This document shows, piece by piece, positions 44,686-53,691 of a DNA stretch of 64,000 nt; positions within the stretch are counted from its first letter, which is position 1; every line of letters starts with the position of its first letter. The DNA comes from Saccharopolyspora gloriosae. Lineage in GTDB: Bacteria > Actinomycetota > Actinomycetes > Mycobacteriales > Pseudonocardiaceae. A program made the translations under genes and the position numbers. The notes beneath the pieces were generated by a model. It had not been told where the DNA came from, did no database searches, and saw only the letters and a list, made by a program, of their open reading frames with translations. The stretch lies in the NCBI RefSeq assembly GCF_022828475.1, contig NZ_CP059557.1, forward strand, positions 2,108,001 to 2,172,000, in the 5' to 3' direction.

Positions 44686-45449
44686 TGCGGCTGGCGGAAT
44701 CGGTGGCCGTGGTCACCGGAGGCGGTAACGGCATCGGCGCCGCATTGAGCCGCCGCTTCGCCGAGCAGGGCGCCTCGGTCGTGGTCAACGATCTCGACGC
44801 GGACGCCGCGCGCGCGGTGGCCGCCGAGGTCGGCGGGCTGGCCGTGCCGGGCGATGCCGCGAGCGAGGCGGGCGTGGCCGAGCTGGTCGGCGCCGCGACC
44901 GAGCGCTACGGGCGGATCGACCTGTTCTGCGCCAACGCCGGTGTCGCCGACGGCGGCGGCCCGGAAGCCGAGGAGTTCGTGTGGGCGCGGTCGCTGGAAG
45001 TCAACGTGATGGCGCACGTGCGGGCGGCGCGGGCGGTGCTGCCGCAGTGGCTCGAACGCGGTGAGGGCCGGTTCTTGGCGACCGTTTCGGCGGCCGGGCT
45101 GCTCACGATGCTGGGCTCGGCGCCGTACTCGGTGAGCAAGCACGCGGCGTTGGCGTTCGCGGAGTGGCTGTCGATCACGTACGCGGATCGCGGCATCACC
45201 GTGCAGGCGCTGTGCCCGCAGGGCGTGCGCACGAACCTGCTCGACGGCACCGGCGAAACGGGCAAGAAGCTGCTGGCGGACGCCGCGATCGAACCGGACG
45301 AGGTCGCCGACGAGGTGCTGGCGGCGCTGGCCGACGACAGGTTCCTGATCCTGCCGCACGCCGAGGTGGCGCAGTACTACGCGCTGCGCGCGGCCGATCC
45401 CGCGAAGTGGCACGGCGGGATGCGCAGGTTGCAGCGCGGCCTGACGTGA
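44685..45449 (+). CDS. SDR-family oxidoreductase
   Basis: 254 residues from an ATG at 44685 that shares its A with the upstream TGA; GGAGG lies 9 bases before. TGGGNGIGAA dinucleotide motif, CANAGVADGGG, catalytic Ser in ATVSAAGLL and YSVSK. The C-terminal region EVADEVLAALADDRFLILPH is typical of classical SDRs acting on acyl or steroid-like alcohols in mycobacteria and relatives. Translationally coupled to the first SDR. Confidence 0.88.
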   Translation: MRLAESVAVVTGGGNGIGAALSRRFAEQGASVVVNDLDADAARAVAAEVGGLAVPGDAASEAGVAELVGAATERYGRIDLFCANAGVADGGGPEAEEFVWARSLEVNVMAHVRAARAVLPQWLERGEGRFLATVSAAGLLTMLGSAPYSVSKHAALAFAEWLSITYADRGITVQALCPQGVRTNLLDGTGETGKKLLADAAIEPDEVADEVLAALADDRFLILPHAEVAQYYALRAADPAKWHGGMRRLQRGLT

Positions 45450-45488
45450 TCTCCCGATCGATAGCCTGATGCGAGGGACGGAGCCTCG

Positions 45489-45562
45489 CAGAATGATCTT
45501 GGGGTCGTCGGCCGGTCAGCGGGGAGCCGCTGAGTGACCCACTGCGCAGGTCGTTCTGAACG
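45489..45562. repeat. Short copy of the dispersed palindromic element family
   Basis: Left end CAGAATGATCTTGGGGTCGTCG, palindrome TCAGCGGGGAGCCGCTGA in the middle, right end GCGCAGGTCGTTCTGAA, so the outer TCAGAAYGA ends are inverted. The left half matches the head of the long copy at 58424-58642. It lies between the SDR and TetR genes. Confidence 0.65.
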
Positions 45563-45586
45563 GGCTTGAAGGGGAGGGAGGCGCAC

Positions 45587-46186
45587 ATGGTGGAGGTTCG
45601 CACGACACCGGAGGTCGCCGAGACGGTGCCGCAGCGACTGCTGGCGGCTGCGACGCGGCTGTTCGCCGAGCACGGGTTCGAGACGACCTCGGTGCAGCAG
45701 ATCGTGGACGCCGCCGGGGTCACCAAGGGCGCGATGTACCACTACTTCGGCTCCAAGGACGACCTGCTGTACGAGATCTACGCGCGGCTGCTGCGGGTCC
45801 AGACGGCGCGGATGGAACGGGACGCGGACGGGGACGCGCCGGTCGCGGAGCGGTTGCACGCGGTGGCCTCGGACGTGGTGGCCACGACGGCGGCGAACCT
45901 GGACGACACGGTGATCTTCTTCCGGTCGATGCACCTGCTGCACCCGGACAAGCGCACCGAGGTGCGGGCGCAGCGCCGCCGCTACCACGAGCGGGTGCGG
46001 TCGTTGATCGAGGAAGGCCAGACGGCGGGAGTGTTCCGCACCGACAAGTCGGCGGAGCTGGTCGTCGACTTCTTCTTCGGTTCGGTGCACCACCTGGGCA
46101 CCTGGTTCCGGCGGGACGGCGAGCTCAGCGGTGAGCAGATCGGTGAGCACTTCGCGGATCTGCTGCTGACATCCCTGCGGCCATAG
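45587..46186 (+). CDS. TetR-family transcriptional regulator
   Basis: 199 residues from the ATG at 45587 behind GGGAGGGAGG. The N-terminal TetR helix-turn-helix is AATRLFAEHGFETTSVQQIV then GVTKGAMYHYFGSKDDLLYE (about 20-62). The C-terminal domain (RTEVRAQRRRYHERVRSLIE) resembles TetR_C regulators of fatty-acid or steroid degradation such as KstR2/FadR-like proteins. It probably represses the surrounding SDR and oxidoreductase genes. Confidence 0.9.
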   Translation: MVEVRTTPEVAETVPQRLLAAATRLFAEHGFETTSVQQIVDAAGVTKGAMYHYFGSKDDLLYEIYARLLRVQTARMERDADGDAPVAERLHAVASDVVATTAANLDDTVIFFRSMHLLHPDKRTEVRAQRRRYHERVRSLIEEGQTAGVFRTDKSAELVVDFFFGSVHHLGTWFRRDGELSGEQIGEHFADLLLTSLRP

Positions 46187-46238
46187 CCGGTCGCGGGCGC
46201 AACGAGGAGCGACGGAGCTCCCTTTTCGGAGGTGGCGT

Positions 46239-47228
46239 GTGAAGGCGTGGCAGCTCAGCGAGAACGGTGAACCGCAGGACGTGCTGCGGCTCGACGACGT
46301 GGCGGATCCACGGCCGGGTGCGGGGCAGCTGTTGGTGCGGGTGCTGGCGACTCCGGTGAACTTCCCGGACGTGCTGCTGTGCCGCGGCCAGTACCAGATC
46401 AAGCCGCCGCTGCCGTTCACTCCCGGCGTGGAGCTGTGCGGTGAGGTCGTGGAGGTCGGCGAGGGCGTCACCGGTTTCTCCCCGGGCGATCGGGTGCTGG
46501 GCTCGGCGGCGCTGCCCACCGGTGGTTTCGCGGAGCTGGCGCTGATGGACGCGCCGCGCGCGTTCCCGGCACCGGAGTCGTTGTCGGACGCTGAGGCTTC
46601 CGCGCTGTTCATCGGTTACCAGACCGGCCACTTCGGACTGCACCGGCGCGCGGGCCTGCGGGAAGGCGAGACGCTGCTGGTGCACGCCGCCGCGGGCGGC
46701 GTGGGCTCGGCCGCGGTGCAGCTCGGCAAGGCGGCCGGGGCGAAGGTGATCGGCGTGGTCGGCGGGCCGAAGAAGGCCGAGGTGGCCAGGGAACTCGGCG
46801 CCGACGTGGTGGTGGATCGCAGCACCGAGGACTTCGTGGCGGTGGTCAAGGAGTACACCGGCGGCAAGGGCGCCGACGTGGTGTACGACCCGGTGGGCGG
46901 TGACACCTACACGCGCTCGACGAAGTGCATCGCCTTCGAGGGACGCATCCTGATCATCGGGTTCGCCGGGGGCACCATCCCCACTCCGGGCCTGAACCAC
47001 GCGCTGATCAAGAACTACTCGATCGTGGGCCTGCACTGGGGCCTGTACAACGAGCGCGACCCGCAGCTGGTGGTCGACGCGCACCGCGAGCTCACCCGGC
47101 TGGCCGACGAGGGCCTGATCCGCCCGCTGATCAGCGAACGGCTGCCGCTGGACGCCGTGTCCGACGGCGTTCGCCGCGTCGGCGAGGGCAGCACCGTCGG
47201 CCGCGTCGTCTACGACGTCTCCGCCTGA
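46239..47228 (+). CDS. NADPH:quinone oxidoreductase-like MDR enzyme
   Basis: 329 residues from a GTG at 46239 after CGGAGG. Zinc-free medium-chain dehydrogenase: PVNFPDVLLCRGQYQIKPP, TPGVELCGEVVEVGEGV, nucleotide-binding VHAAAGGVGSAAVQLGKAAG, and DVVYDPVGGDTYTRS. It reduces quinones or conjugated acyl groups. Fifty-two bases after the TetR gene, probably in the same unit. A hairpin and then an IS30 element follow. Confidence 0.9.
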   Translation: MKAWQLSENGEPQDVLRLDDVADPRPGAGQLLVRVLATPVNFPDVLLCRGQYQIKPPLPFTPGVELCGEVVEVGEGVTGFSPGDRVLGSAALPTGGFAELALMDAPRAFPAPESLSDAEASALFIGYQTGHFGLHRRAGLREGETLLVHAAAGGVGSAAVQLGKAAGAKVIGVVGGPKKAEVARELGADVVVDRSTEDFVAVVKEYTGGKGADVVYDPVGGDTYTRSTKCIAFEGRILIIGFAGGTIPTPGLNHALIKNYSIVGLHWGLYNERDPQLVVDAHRELTRLADEGLIRPLISERLPLDAVSDGVRRVGEGSTVGRVVYDVSA

Positions 47229-47239
47229 TCACCGCCGCC

Positions 47240-47289
47240 CCAGGTGAATGGTCCGTTCGACCGATCGGTCGAAGGGGACATTCACCTGG
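47240..47289 (+). terminator. Two-armed hairpin after quinone oxidoreductase gene
   Basis: Outer stem CCAGGTGAATG/CATTCACCTGG (11 bp) encloses an inner GTTCGACC/GGTCGAA stem. It is most likely the terminator of the oxidoreductase gene. The IS30 left end lies about 20 bases downstream. Confidence 0.75.
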
Positions 47290-47309
47290 AGGGGCCGTGC
47301 GGGTTCTAG

Positions 47310-48742
47310 CGGTCCTTGCAACGCCTTGGATTTGAGGGGTTGTGGGGGTCGTGGTTGTTGCGGGGTTGAAGGCGTGGTTTTTCGAGGTGTTGGAGGGTGA
47401 AGGGGGCTGTATTGCGGGTGCTGCTCGGGTGGCCGGGGTGGCTCCTGCGACGGCGTTCGGGTGGGCGAAGAGGGCGGGTGTTCGTGGTCGTGGGAAACCG
47501 GGCAGGCGTGGGCATCCCGGCCGGGCGGTCTACGACGAGTTGCGTGGGTCCGGGGTGTCGAGGCGGGATGCTGCGGCACGGGTCGGGGTGCATGTGCGCA
47601 CTGCCGCTGATTGGGATCGGGGGATCCGCAAGATCGGTGATGCCCGGGTGCACCCGGACGGGCACAGGATCGACTACAACACCGCTGTGACTAGTGGATC
47701 AGTGTTGTCGTTGGCGGTGGTCGAAGCTGAGCTGCACCCCCGGTTTTTGACGGTGACGGAACGGGAAACGATCGCTGACTTGTGGCGGCAGGGCGAGTCG
47801 TTGCGGGTGATCGGGCGTGTTTTGGGCCGGTCGCCCTCCACGGTCAAACGCGAGATCGACAACCGCAGCGTCGCCGGCGAATATCAGCCGCACCGGGCGC
47901 AGCGGGCATGGGCCGCCAGCCGCGCACGCCCGAAGGCCTCCAAACTCGCCCAACACGGCCCGTTACGCGACTACGTCACCGCCGGCCTGCAGCAACGATG
48001 GTCACCAGAGCAAATCTGTCACGCTCTGGTCACCGAGTTCCCCGACGACGAAGGCATGCGGGTGAGTCCCGAAACGATCTACCAAGCCATCTACATCCAG
48101 GCACGAGGCGGGTTACGGCGCGAACTCGCCGACGCGCTGCGCACCGGACGCACCCGCCGCGCACTACACCGCAGCCCCGAACAGCGCACGCCCCGATTCG
48201 ACGACATGGTGATGATCTCCGAACGCCCACCACAGATCGAAGACCGGGCCGTGCCCGGCCACTGGGAAGGCGACCTGATCGTCGGCACCCGCAGCGAAAG
48301 CGCGATCGTGACCCTGGTCGAACGCTCCACCCGCTACGTCCTGCTCGGACACCTGCCCGGCAGACACACCGCCGAAGCCGTCCGCGACGTCCTGATCCCC
48401 CTGATCAAAACCCTGCCCGAACACCTCCGCGGCTCCCTGACCTGGGACCAAGGCTGCGAAATGGCCGCACACAAACAGTTCACCATCACCACCGGAGTCC
48501 CGGTCTACTTCTGCGACCCCCACTCACCCTGGCAACGCGGAACGAACGAGAACACCAACGGACTCCTGCGCCAATACTTCCCCAAAGGCACCGACCTCCG
48601 CATCCACAGCCCCGAAGACCTCGAACACGTCGCCCAACAACTCAACAACCGACCACGCAAAACACTCGGCTGGCACACCCCAGCCCAACGCCTCCGTGAT
48701 CTACTCACCACCACATAAACCATCAGGCGTTGCGACCACCAC
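47310..48742 (+). mobile_element. IS30-family insertion sequence
   Basis: About 1.43 kb holding one full transposase gene. The ends carry imperfect inverted repeats: GGTCCTTGCAACGCCTTGG at the left (from about 47311) and GGTCGCAACGCCTGATGG on the complementary strand at the right (to about 48740), sharing the core GCAACGCCT. The short target duplication of IS30 elements could not be fixed with confidence. It inserted beside a hairpin, a known preference of IS30-like elements. Confidence 0.8.
47342..48718 (+). CDS. IS30-family transposase
   Basis: 458 residues. The N-terminal helix-turn-helix region is long (about 1-175, including RVIGRVLGRSPSTVKREIDN), followed by the rve-type DDE core: HWEGDLIVGT (first Asp), SLTWDQGCEM (second Asp) and RGTNENTNGLLRQYFPKGTD (Glu in NEN). 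No stop or frameshift interrupts it, so it should be active. The codon use is less GC3-biased toward the C-terminus than neighbouring genes. Confidence 0.93.
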   Translation: MGVVVVAGLKAWFFEVLEGEGGCIAGAARVAGVAPATAFGWAKRAGVRGRGKPGRRGHPGRAVYDELRGSGVSRRDAAARVGVHVRTAADWDRGIRKIGDARVHPDGHRIDYNTAVTSGSVLSLAVVEAELHPRFLTVTERETIADLWRQGESLRVIGRVLGRSPSTVKREIDNRSVAGEYQPHRAQRAWAASRARPKASKLAQHGPLRDYVTAGLQQRWSPEQICHALVTEFPDDEGMRVSPETIYQAIYIQARGGLRRELADALRTGRTRRALHRSPEQRTPRFDDMVMISERPPQIEDRAVPGHWEGDLIVGTRSESAIVTLVERSTRYVLLGHLPGRHTAEAVRDVLIPLIKTLPEHLRGSLTWDQGCEMAAHKQFTITTGVPVYFCDPHSPWQRGTNENTNGLLRQYFPKGTDLRIHSPEDLEHVAQQLNNRPRKTLGWHTPAQRLRDLLTTT

Positions 48743-48915
48743 AAGAATCCGCCCCGGCGGAGTGAACGGCCCATCTGCTCTTCCCGCCGGACGATGTGGC
48801 CGAGGGGTCTTGATGCGGTCGTAACCTGTTGCGGCGGGGTGCGGGGTTAGGTTTTCGGGACGGTTCTCCGGTAGTCGTCCGGGATCGCGCCCACCTCGCC
48901 GTCGCAGGAGTTCGC

Positions 48916-50514
48916 ATGGCCGATACCGCCGCACCCGCGAAGCAGACCCGGCTGGATCGGGTGCTGAACCTGATCGAACGGGCCGGCAACAAGCTGCCCG
49001 ATCCGTTCCTGCTGTTCGGACTGCTGTTCCTGGTGGTCGTGGTGGTGTCCACGGTGGTCGCCGCGTTCGGTGTGTCGGTGCGGATTCCCGGCGCGGAGCA
49101 GGACACCCCGGTGCGGGCGGCGTTGTCGGGTGCGGGGCTGGAGTTCCTGTTCACCGAGATGCCGGAGAACTTCATCGGCTTCCCGCCGATGAAGACCGTG
49201 GTCACGATCATGCTCGGGGTGGGGCTGGCGGAGCGGACCGGGCTGCTCACGGCGCTGATCAGGGGTTCGTTCGGCGGTGCGCCGCGCTGGGTGCTGCCTT
49301 ACGCGGTGGGGTTCGTCGGCATCACCTCCAGCGTGATGGCCGACTCCGCGATGATCATCGTGCCGCCGTTGGCGGCGATGGTGTTCAAGGCCGCAGGCAG
49401 GCATCCGGTCGCGGGCCTGCTCGGCGGGTTCGCGGCGGCGGGTGCCGGGTATTCGACGGCGCCGGTGGTGACGAGCCTGGACGCGTTGTTCGCCGGGATC
49501 AGCAACGAGGTCGCCTCGGTCCTGCCGGATCCGGGCGCCACGGTGACGCCGGTGTCGAACTACTACTTCAACGCGGTGTCCTCGGTGGTCCTGGCCTTGC
49601 TGGCGGGGTTCCTGATCGATCGGATCATCGAGCCGCGCATGGTTCGGGGCGGAGTTCCCCGCGAAGAAACCGATGAGTCCGATGTGGACGGTTCGGTCGA
49701 GGTGCACCGGGAGGGCGGTCCGGAGGCGGGTGAGCGGATCACCGTCGTGCTCGGCGAATCCGAACGGCGCGGCCTGCGATGGGCGGGAGTGGCGGCGGCC
49801 GTCCTGATCGCGGCGGTGCTGACTCTGGTGCTGTGGCCCGGTTCGCCGCTGCGCAACGATGCCGGTGGCTTCCTGCCGGAGTCCCCGCTGCTGGATTCGG
49901 TCACCACACTGATCTTCCTGGCGTTCATCGTGCCCGGCATCGCCTTCGGCGTGCCGGTGGGCGTCGTCGCGCGCGCCGCGGACGTGCCGAAGCTGATGGC
50001 AGGCGCGCTGCGGAACCTGACGGGATTCCTGGTGCTGGCGTTCATGCTCGGCCAGTTCATCGCCCTGTTCAACTGGACGAATCTCGGAGCTGCGCTGGCC
50101 GTCGGCGGCGCGGATCTGCTGCGGGCGCTGGGGCTGGCGGGCTATCCGGCGTTCCTCGGGTTCATGGTGCTGGCTTCGGTGCTGAACCTGTTCATCATCT
50201 CCGGGTCGAGCCTGTGGACGCTGATGGCCTCGGTGTTCGTACCGATGTTCGCGCTGCTCGGTTTCGAGCCGGGATTCGCGCAAGCGGCGTTCCGGGTGGG
50301 CGACTCGGCGACGCAGATCATGACTCCGCTGAACCCCTACATGATCATCATCTTGGGTTACCTGCGCCGCTACGAGCCGAACGCCGGACTGGGCACACTG
50401 GTCGCGCGGATGACGCCGTTCGTCGTGCCGTTCTGGTTGCTGTGGGCGCTGATCCTCACCGCGTTCTACTTCGCGGACCTGCCGCTCGGTCCCGGCATGG
50501 GCATCAGGTTGTGA
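48916..50514 (+). CDS. AbgT-family transporter
   Basis: 532 residues from the ATG at 48916 with CAGGAG upstream. Eleven to thirteen membrane helices, family motifs RAGNKLPDPFLLFGLL, GFVGITSSVMADSAMIIVPP, GYSTAPVVTSLDALFAGIS and GDSATQIMTPLNPYMIII. AbgT proteins import p-aminobenzoyl-glutamate or export sulfonamides by proton antiport. A hydrophilic loop of about 50 residues (250-300) is acidic. It stands alone, convergent with the SSS symporter. Confidence 0.9.
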   Translation: MADTAAPAKQTRLDRVLNLIERAGNKLPDPFLLFGLLFLVVVVVSTVVAAFGVSVRIPGAEQDTPVRAALSGAGLEFLFTEMPENFIGFPPMKTVVTIMLGVGLAERTGLLTALIRGSFGGAPRWVLPYAVGFVGITSSVMADSAMIIVPPLAAMVFKAAGRHPVAGLLGGFAAAGAGYSTAPVVTSLDALFAGISNEVASVLPDPGATVTPVSNYYFNAVSSVVLALLAGFLIDRIIEPRMVRGGVPREETDESDVDGSVEVHREGGPEAGERITVVLGESERRGLRWAGVAAAVLIAAVLTLVLWPGSPLRNDAGGFLPESPLLDSVTTLIFLAFIVPGIAFGVPVGVVARAADVPKLMAGALRNLTGFLVLAFMLGQFIALFNWTNLGAALAVGGADLLRALGLAGYPAFLGFMVLASVLNLFIISGSSLWTLMASVFVPMFALLGFEPGFAQAAFRVGDSATQIMTPLNPYMIIILGYLRRYEPNAGLGTLVARMTPFVVPFWLLWALILTAFYFADLPLGPGMGIRL

Positions 50515-50520
50515 AGCACG

Positions 50521-50672
50521 GGATTCTCAGCGGCTGCGTAGTGGGCCGGGTGCAGCGGCTTCCTCGCTGCCCTCCGGTGTACCGCGGTCCGATGCACGGC
50601 GAAATCGCCGTCCTCGCGAGGAAGCCGCGGAGAACCCGCCGGTGGTCGGCTCAAGCTGGTCGCTCAGCGGCT
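50521..50672. repeat. Palindromic intergenic element, copy B
   Basis: Inverted arms GCAGCGGCTTCCTCGCTG-like / CTCGCGAGGAAGCCGCGG and TTCTCAGCGGCTG / CGCTCAGCGG with the family segment AGAACCCGCCGGTGGTCGG. In reverse complement it matches copy C (58424-58642) across the GACCAGCTTGAGC and CCACCGGCGGGTTCTCCGCGG blocks. It overlaps the last codons and stop of the SSS symporter gene. Confidence 0.8.
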
Positions 50673-52174
50673 TCGCCGTCGGCGAGGGGCAGATCAAAAC
50701 CATCCGGAACGGACTCCTCAGCCGGCGCAGGCACCAGGAGCGAGCCGGCCACGCAGATCGCCACGTTGAGGCCGAGGCCCACCAGGCCGCCGGGCACCCC
50801 GTAGAACGGCCCCAGGCCGAACACGGTCAGCAGTCCCGCGAGGGCTGCTCCGGCGAGCATGCCCCAGAACGCGGGTGCGGCCGCCATCCGCCGCCAGTAC
50901 ATGCCGAGGATGAACACCGGCGCGAGCTGCACGATCAGCTCGAACTTGAGCACGAAGATGTTGTACAGCGTGCTCGGCGGGTTCCAGGCCAGCGCCAGCA
51001 GCACCGCGATCGCGATGATCCCGGCCACCTTGCCGACCAGCACCTGCTTGTACTCGGAGGCCCGCGGGTTCACGAACCGGCCGTAGACGTCCCGCGAGAT
51101 CACCGCGGAGAAGCTCAGCAGCGCCGAGTCCGCAGTGGACACGATCGCCGCGATCACCCCGCCGAACAGCAGGATCATGGTGATGTAGAAGAACAGGTTG
51201 ATCCCGGCGACCTCGTTGGCGATCATGCCGACGAGCTGCTCGGAGCCCGTTTCGGACAGGCCGGGGAACAACTGGATGCCGATGATGCCGACGAGGAACA
51301 CGACACCGGTGGTCACCAACGGCATCCACGCCATGATCGCCAACGAGCGCTTCAAGGTGCGCTCGGTACGAGCGGAGTAGATCCGCTGGATGGCGTGTGG
51401 GTACACGGCGGCGCCCAGCCCGATCATGACGATCATCGACAGCCAGTTCACCGAGTCCTCGCGGGTGGGCACCCCGGCCTTCTCCGGCGCGGTCTCCACC
51501 AGGTGCCGGGTCACTCCGGCGACGTCACCGTCCACCAGGTACAGCGCGCCGCCGAGCAGCACCACGATCCCGATCAGCAGTGCGATTCCCTGCATGACGT
51601 CGGTGAACGCGACCGCGCGCATTCCGCCGGTCCACGAATAGATCAGCATGACGAGCACGAACGCGACCACGCCGACCTGGTACGGCACGGTCTCCCCGGT
51701 CAGCCCCGCGATGCCCTGGCCCATCGCGACCAGCTGCTCCAGCAGGTAGTTCGCCAGGCCCCACAGCATCAGCAGCGCCACCAGCACCGCGAGCTTCGTC
51801 GAGCCGAAGCGGTGCCGCACCCAGTCGGTCGGCGTGACGAAACCTTCCCGCTTGGCGATGACGTAGAGCCGGGGTGCGAACAGCAGGTACCCGGCGATGA
51901 CGGCGATCATGAACGGAACCGACTGCCACCACAGGAATCCGGACCGGTAGGCCTCCGGCGCGTAGCCGACGATGGAGTTGCCGCTGTACTGCGTGGCGTA
52001 GAGCGTGAAGAGCAGCGCGGTGAAGCCGAGCCCGCCGCCACCGAGGTAGTAGCCGCGCACGCTCTTGCTCGCGTCGGCGCCCTTGCCCGCGAAGAAGCCG
52101 ATCACCAGCATGATCACCGCGTAGGCGGTGAGCACGATGATGCCGCTGAGCCCGGCGAAGCTGAGATCGTTCAC
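50651..52174 (-). CDS. Sodium:solute symporter (SSS family)
   Basis: 507 residues from a GTG at 52174 overlapping the preceding gene's stop (GTGA). Thirteen predicted helices; SSS signatures GGGGLGFTALLFTLYATQYSG, GMRAVAFTDVMQG and IVSTADSALLSFSAVISRD. It imports an organic acid or similar solute with Na+. Last gene of the gntR-CoA-transferase-small membrane protein-symporter operon, so its substrate is probably the acid activated by that CoA-transferase. Its final residues and stop codon fall inside palindromic element copy B. Confidence 0.92.
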   Translation of the reverse strand: MNDLSFAGLSGIIVLTAYAVIMLVIGFFAGKGADASKSVRGYYLGGGGLGFTALLFTLYATQYSGNSIVGYAPEAYRSGFLWWQSVPFMIAVIAGYLLFAPRLYVIAKREGFVTPTDWVRHRFGSTKLAVLVALLMLWGLANYLLEQLVAMGQGIAGLTGETVPYQVGVVAFVLVMLIYSWTGGMRAVAFTDVMQGIALLIGIVVLLGGALYLVDGDVAGVTRHLVETAPEKAGVPTREDSVNWLSMIVMIGLGAAVYPHAIQRIYSARTERTLKRSLAIMAWMPLVTTGVVFLVGIIGIQLFPGLSETGSEQLVGMIANEVAGINLFFYITMILLFGGVIAAIVSTADSALLSFSAVISRDVYGRFVNPRASEYKQVLVGKVAGIIAIAVLLALAWNPPSTLYNIFVLKFELIVQLAPVFILGMYWRRMAAAPAFWGMLAGAALAGLLTVFGLGPFYGVPGGLVGLGLNVAICVAGSLLVPAPAEESVPDGFDLPLADGEAAERPA

Positions 52175-52458
52175 GCCGTGCCCCGATCATCGTTGCGGGC
52201 GGCTTCTTCAGCCGGTTCCGCGAGGTTCCACCAGCGCAGGCACATCCAGCTGGTCAGCGCGGAGAACGCCAGCGCCGCGAGCACCGAGCCCGCCAGCCAC
52301 GCCGGCACGCCGAACACGAGCGGCCGCACCAGGCCGGGCGACAGGTAGAGCGGGACGCCCGCGAGGACGCTGATCGCCAGCGCGACCCACGGCCAGGGAT
52401 GGCGGATCGGTTCGCGCAACGGGCGTTCGGCGCGCGGATCGGATCGTCGTTGATCCAT
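52171..52458 (-). CDS. Small DUF3311-like membrane protein, symporter partner
   Basis: 95 residues with two membrane helices (WVALAISVLAGVPLYLSPGL; LAGSVLAALAFSALTSWMCL). Small two-helix proteins of this sort are regularly encoded directly before SSS symporters. The stop overlaps the symporter start by four bases. It probably assists assembly or function of the symporter. Confidence 0.78.
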   Translation of the reverse strand: MDQRRSDPRAERPLREPIRHPWPWVALAISVLAGVPLYLSPGLVRPLVFGVPAWLAGSVLAALAFSALTSWMCLRWWNLAEPAEEAARNDDRGTA

Positions 52459-52495
52459 CGTGGTCTCCTGTTCTGGAGGAGCCGGAGGGGCGAGG

Positions 52496-53691
52496 TCAGA
52501 TGACCTTCGCTTCGCGCCACTGCGCGAGCTGGTCGGCGTCGGCGCCGAGCAGGGCGCCGTACACCTCGGCGTTGTGCTCGCCGAGTTCCGGGCCGAGTCC
52601 GCGGACTTCGCCGGGAGTGTCGGACAGTCGGGGGACCACGTTCTGCATCGGGAAGTCGCCGAGTTCGGGGTGCATCAGCCGCACGATCGCGTTGCGCGCG
52701 GCGAAGTGCGGGTCCTCGGTCATGTCGGCGGCCGTGTACACCCGGCCCGCGGGCACGCCCGCCTCGTGCAGCCGGTCCAGCAGCTCGTCCGTCGGCAGCG
52801 TGCGAGTCCACGCGGAGATCAGTTCGTCGAGTTCTTGCTGCCGTTCACCGCGAGCGCCGTGGGTGCCGAACTCATCGAGCAGCTCCGGGCGGTCCATCGC
52901 CGTGCAGAGGCGGGTGAACACGGTGTCCCGGTTCGCGCCGATGATCACTTCGGCACCGTCGGCGGTGGGGTAGGCGTTGCTGGGGGCGATGCCGGGCAGG
53001 ATCGCGCCGGTGCGTTCGCGGCGGTGCCCGGCGAGCCGCCACTCCGGCAGCAGCGACTCCATGAACGCCAGCACCGCCTCGTAGATCGCGGTGTCCACGA
53101 CCTGGCCGCGCCCGGTGCGTTGCCGCGCGTGCAACGCCATCATCGCGCCCAGCGCGGAGAAGGTGCCCGCGAGCGAGTCGCCGAGGGAGATCCCGGCGCG
53201 GCTCGGCGGCCGGTCCGGCTCACCGGTGACGTGGCGCAGACCGCCCATCGCCTCGCCGATGGAGCCGAACCCGGCGCGTCCCGCGTACGGGCCGTCCTGG
53301 CCGTAGCCGGTGACGCGCACCAGGACCAGCCCGGGGTTGAGCTCGTGGAGTGCTTCGGGGACAGACCCCAGCGTTCCAGCGTGCCGGGGCGGAAGTTCTC
53401 CACCAGCACGTCGGCCTGCGCCACCAGTTCGCGCAGGATGCGCTGGCCCTCGGCGGAACGCAGGTCGCAGGTCACGGACTTCTTGCCGCGCGCGATGACC
53501 GGCCAGGACAGTGATCGGCCTTCGCTGCGCACGCCCCACTCGCGCATCGGGTCGCCGTTGGCGGGATCTTCGACCTTGATGACTTCGGCGCCGAAGTCCG
53601 CGAGCAGCTGGCCGCAGAACGGCCCGGCGATCAGTGATCCCGTCTCGACGACGCGCAGATCGGCCAGCGGTCCGGAGCTTGCGGTGGTCAT
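52496..53691 (-). pseudogene. CaiB/BaiF CoA-transferase, split by one-base frameshift
   Basis: From the ATG at 53691 the first frame reads MTTASSGPLADLRVVETGSL, FGAEVIKVEDPANGDPMREW, VLVENFRPGTLERWGLSP and then loses homology. The second frame resumes at once with PEALHELNPGLVLVRVTGYG and runs to the normal end at 52496 (GFGSIGEAMGGLRHVTGEPD, ADMTEDPHFAARNAIV). The break lies in a run of four G on the plus strand (53357-53360); one more base gives a continuous 397-residue family III CoA-transferase. Start overlaps the gntR stop (ATGA). Sequencing error is more likely than decay. Confidence 0.88.
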
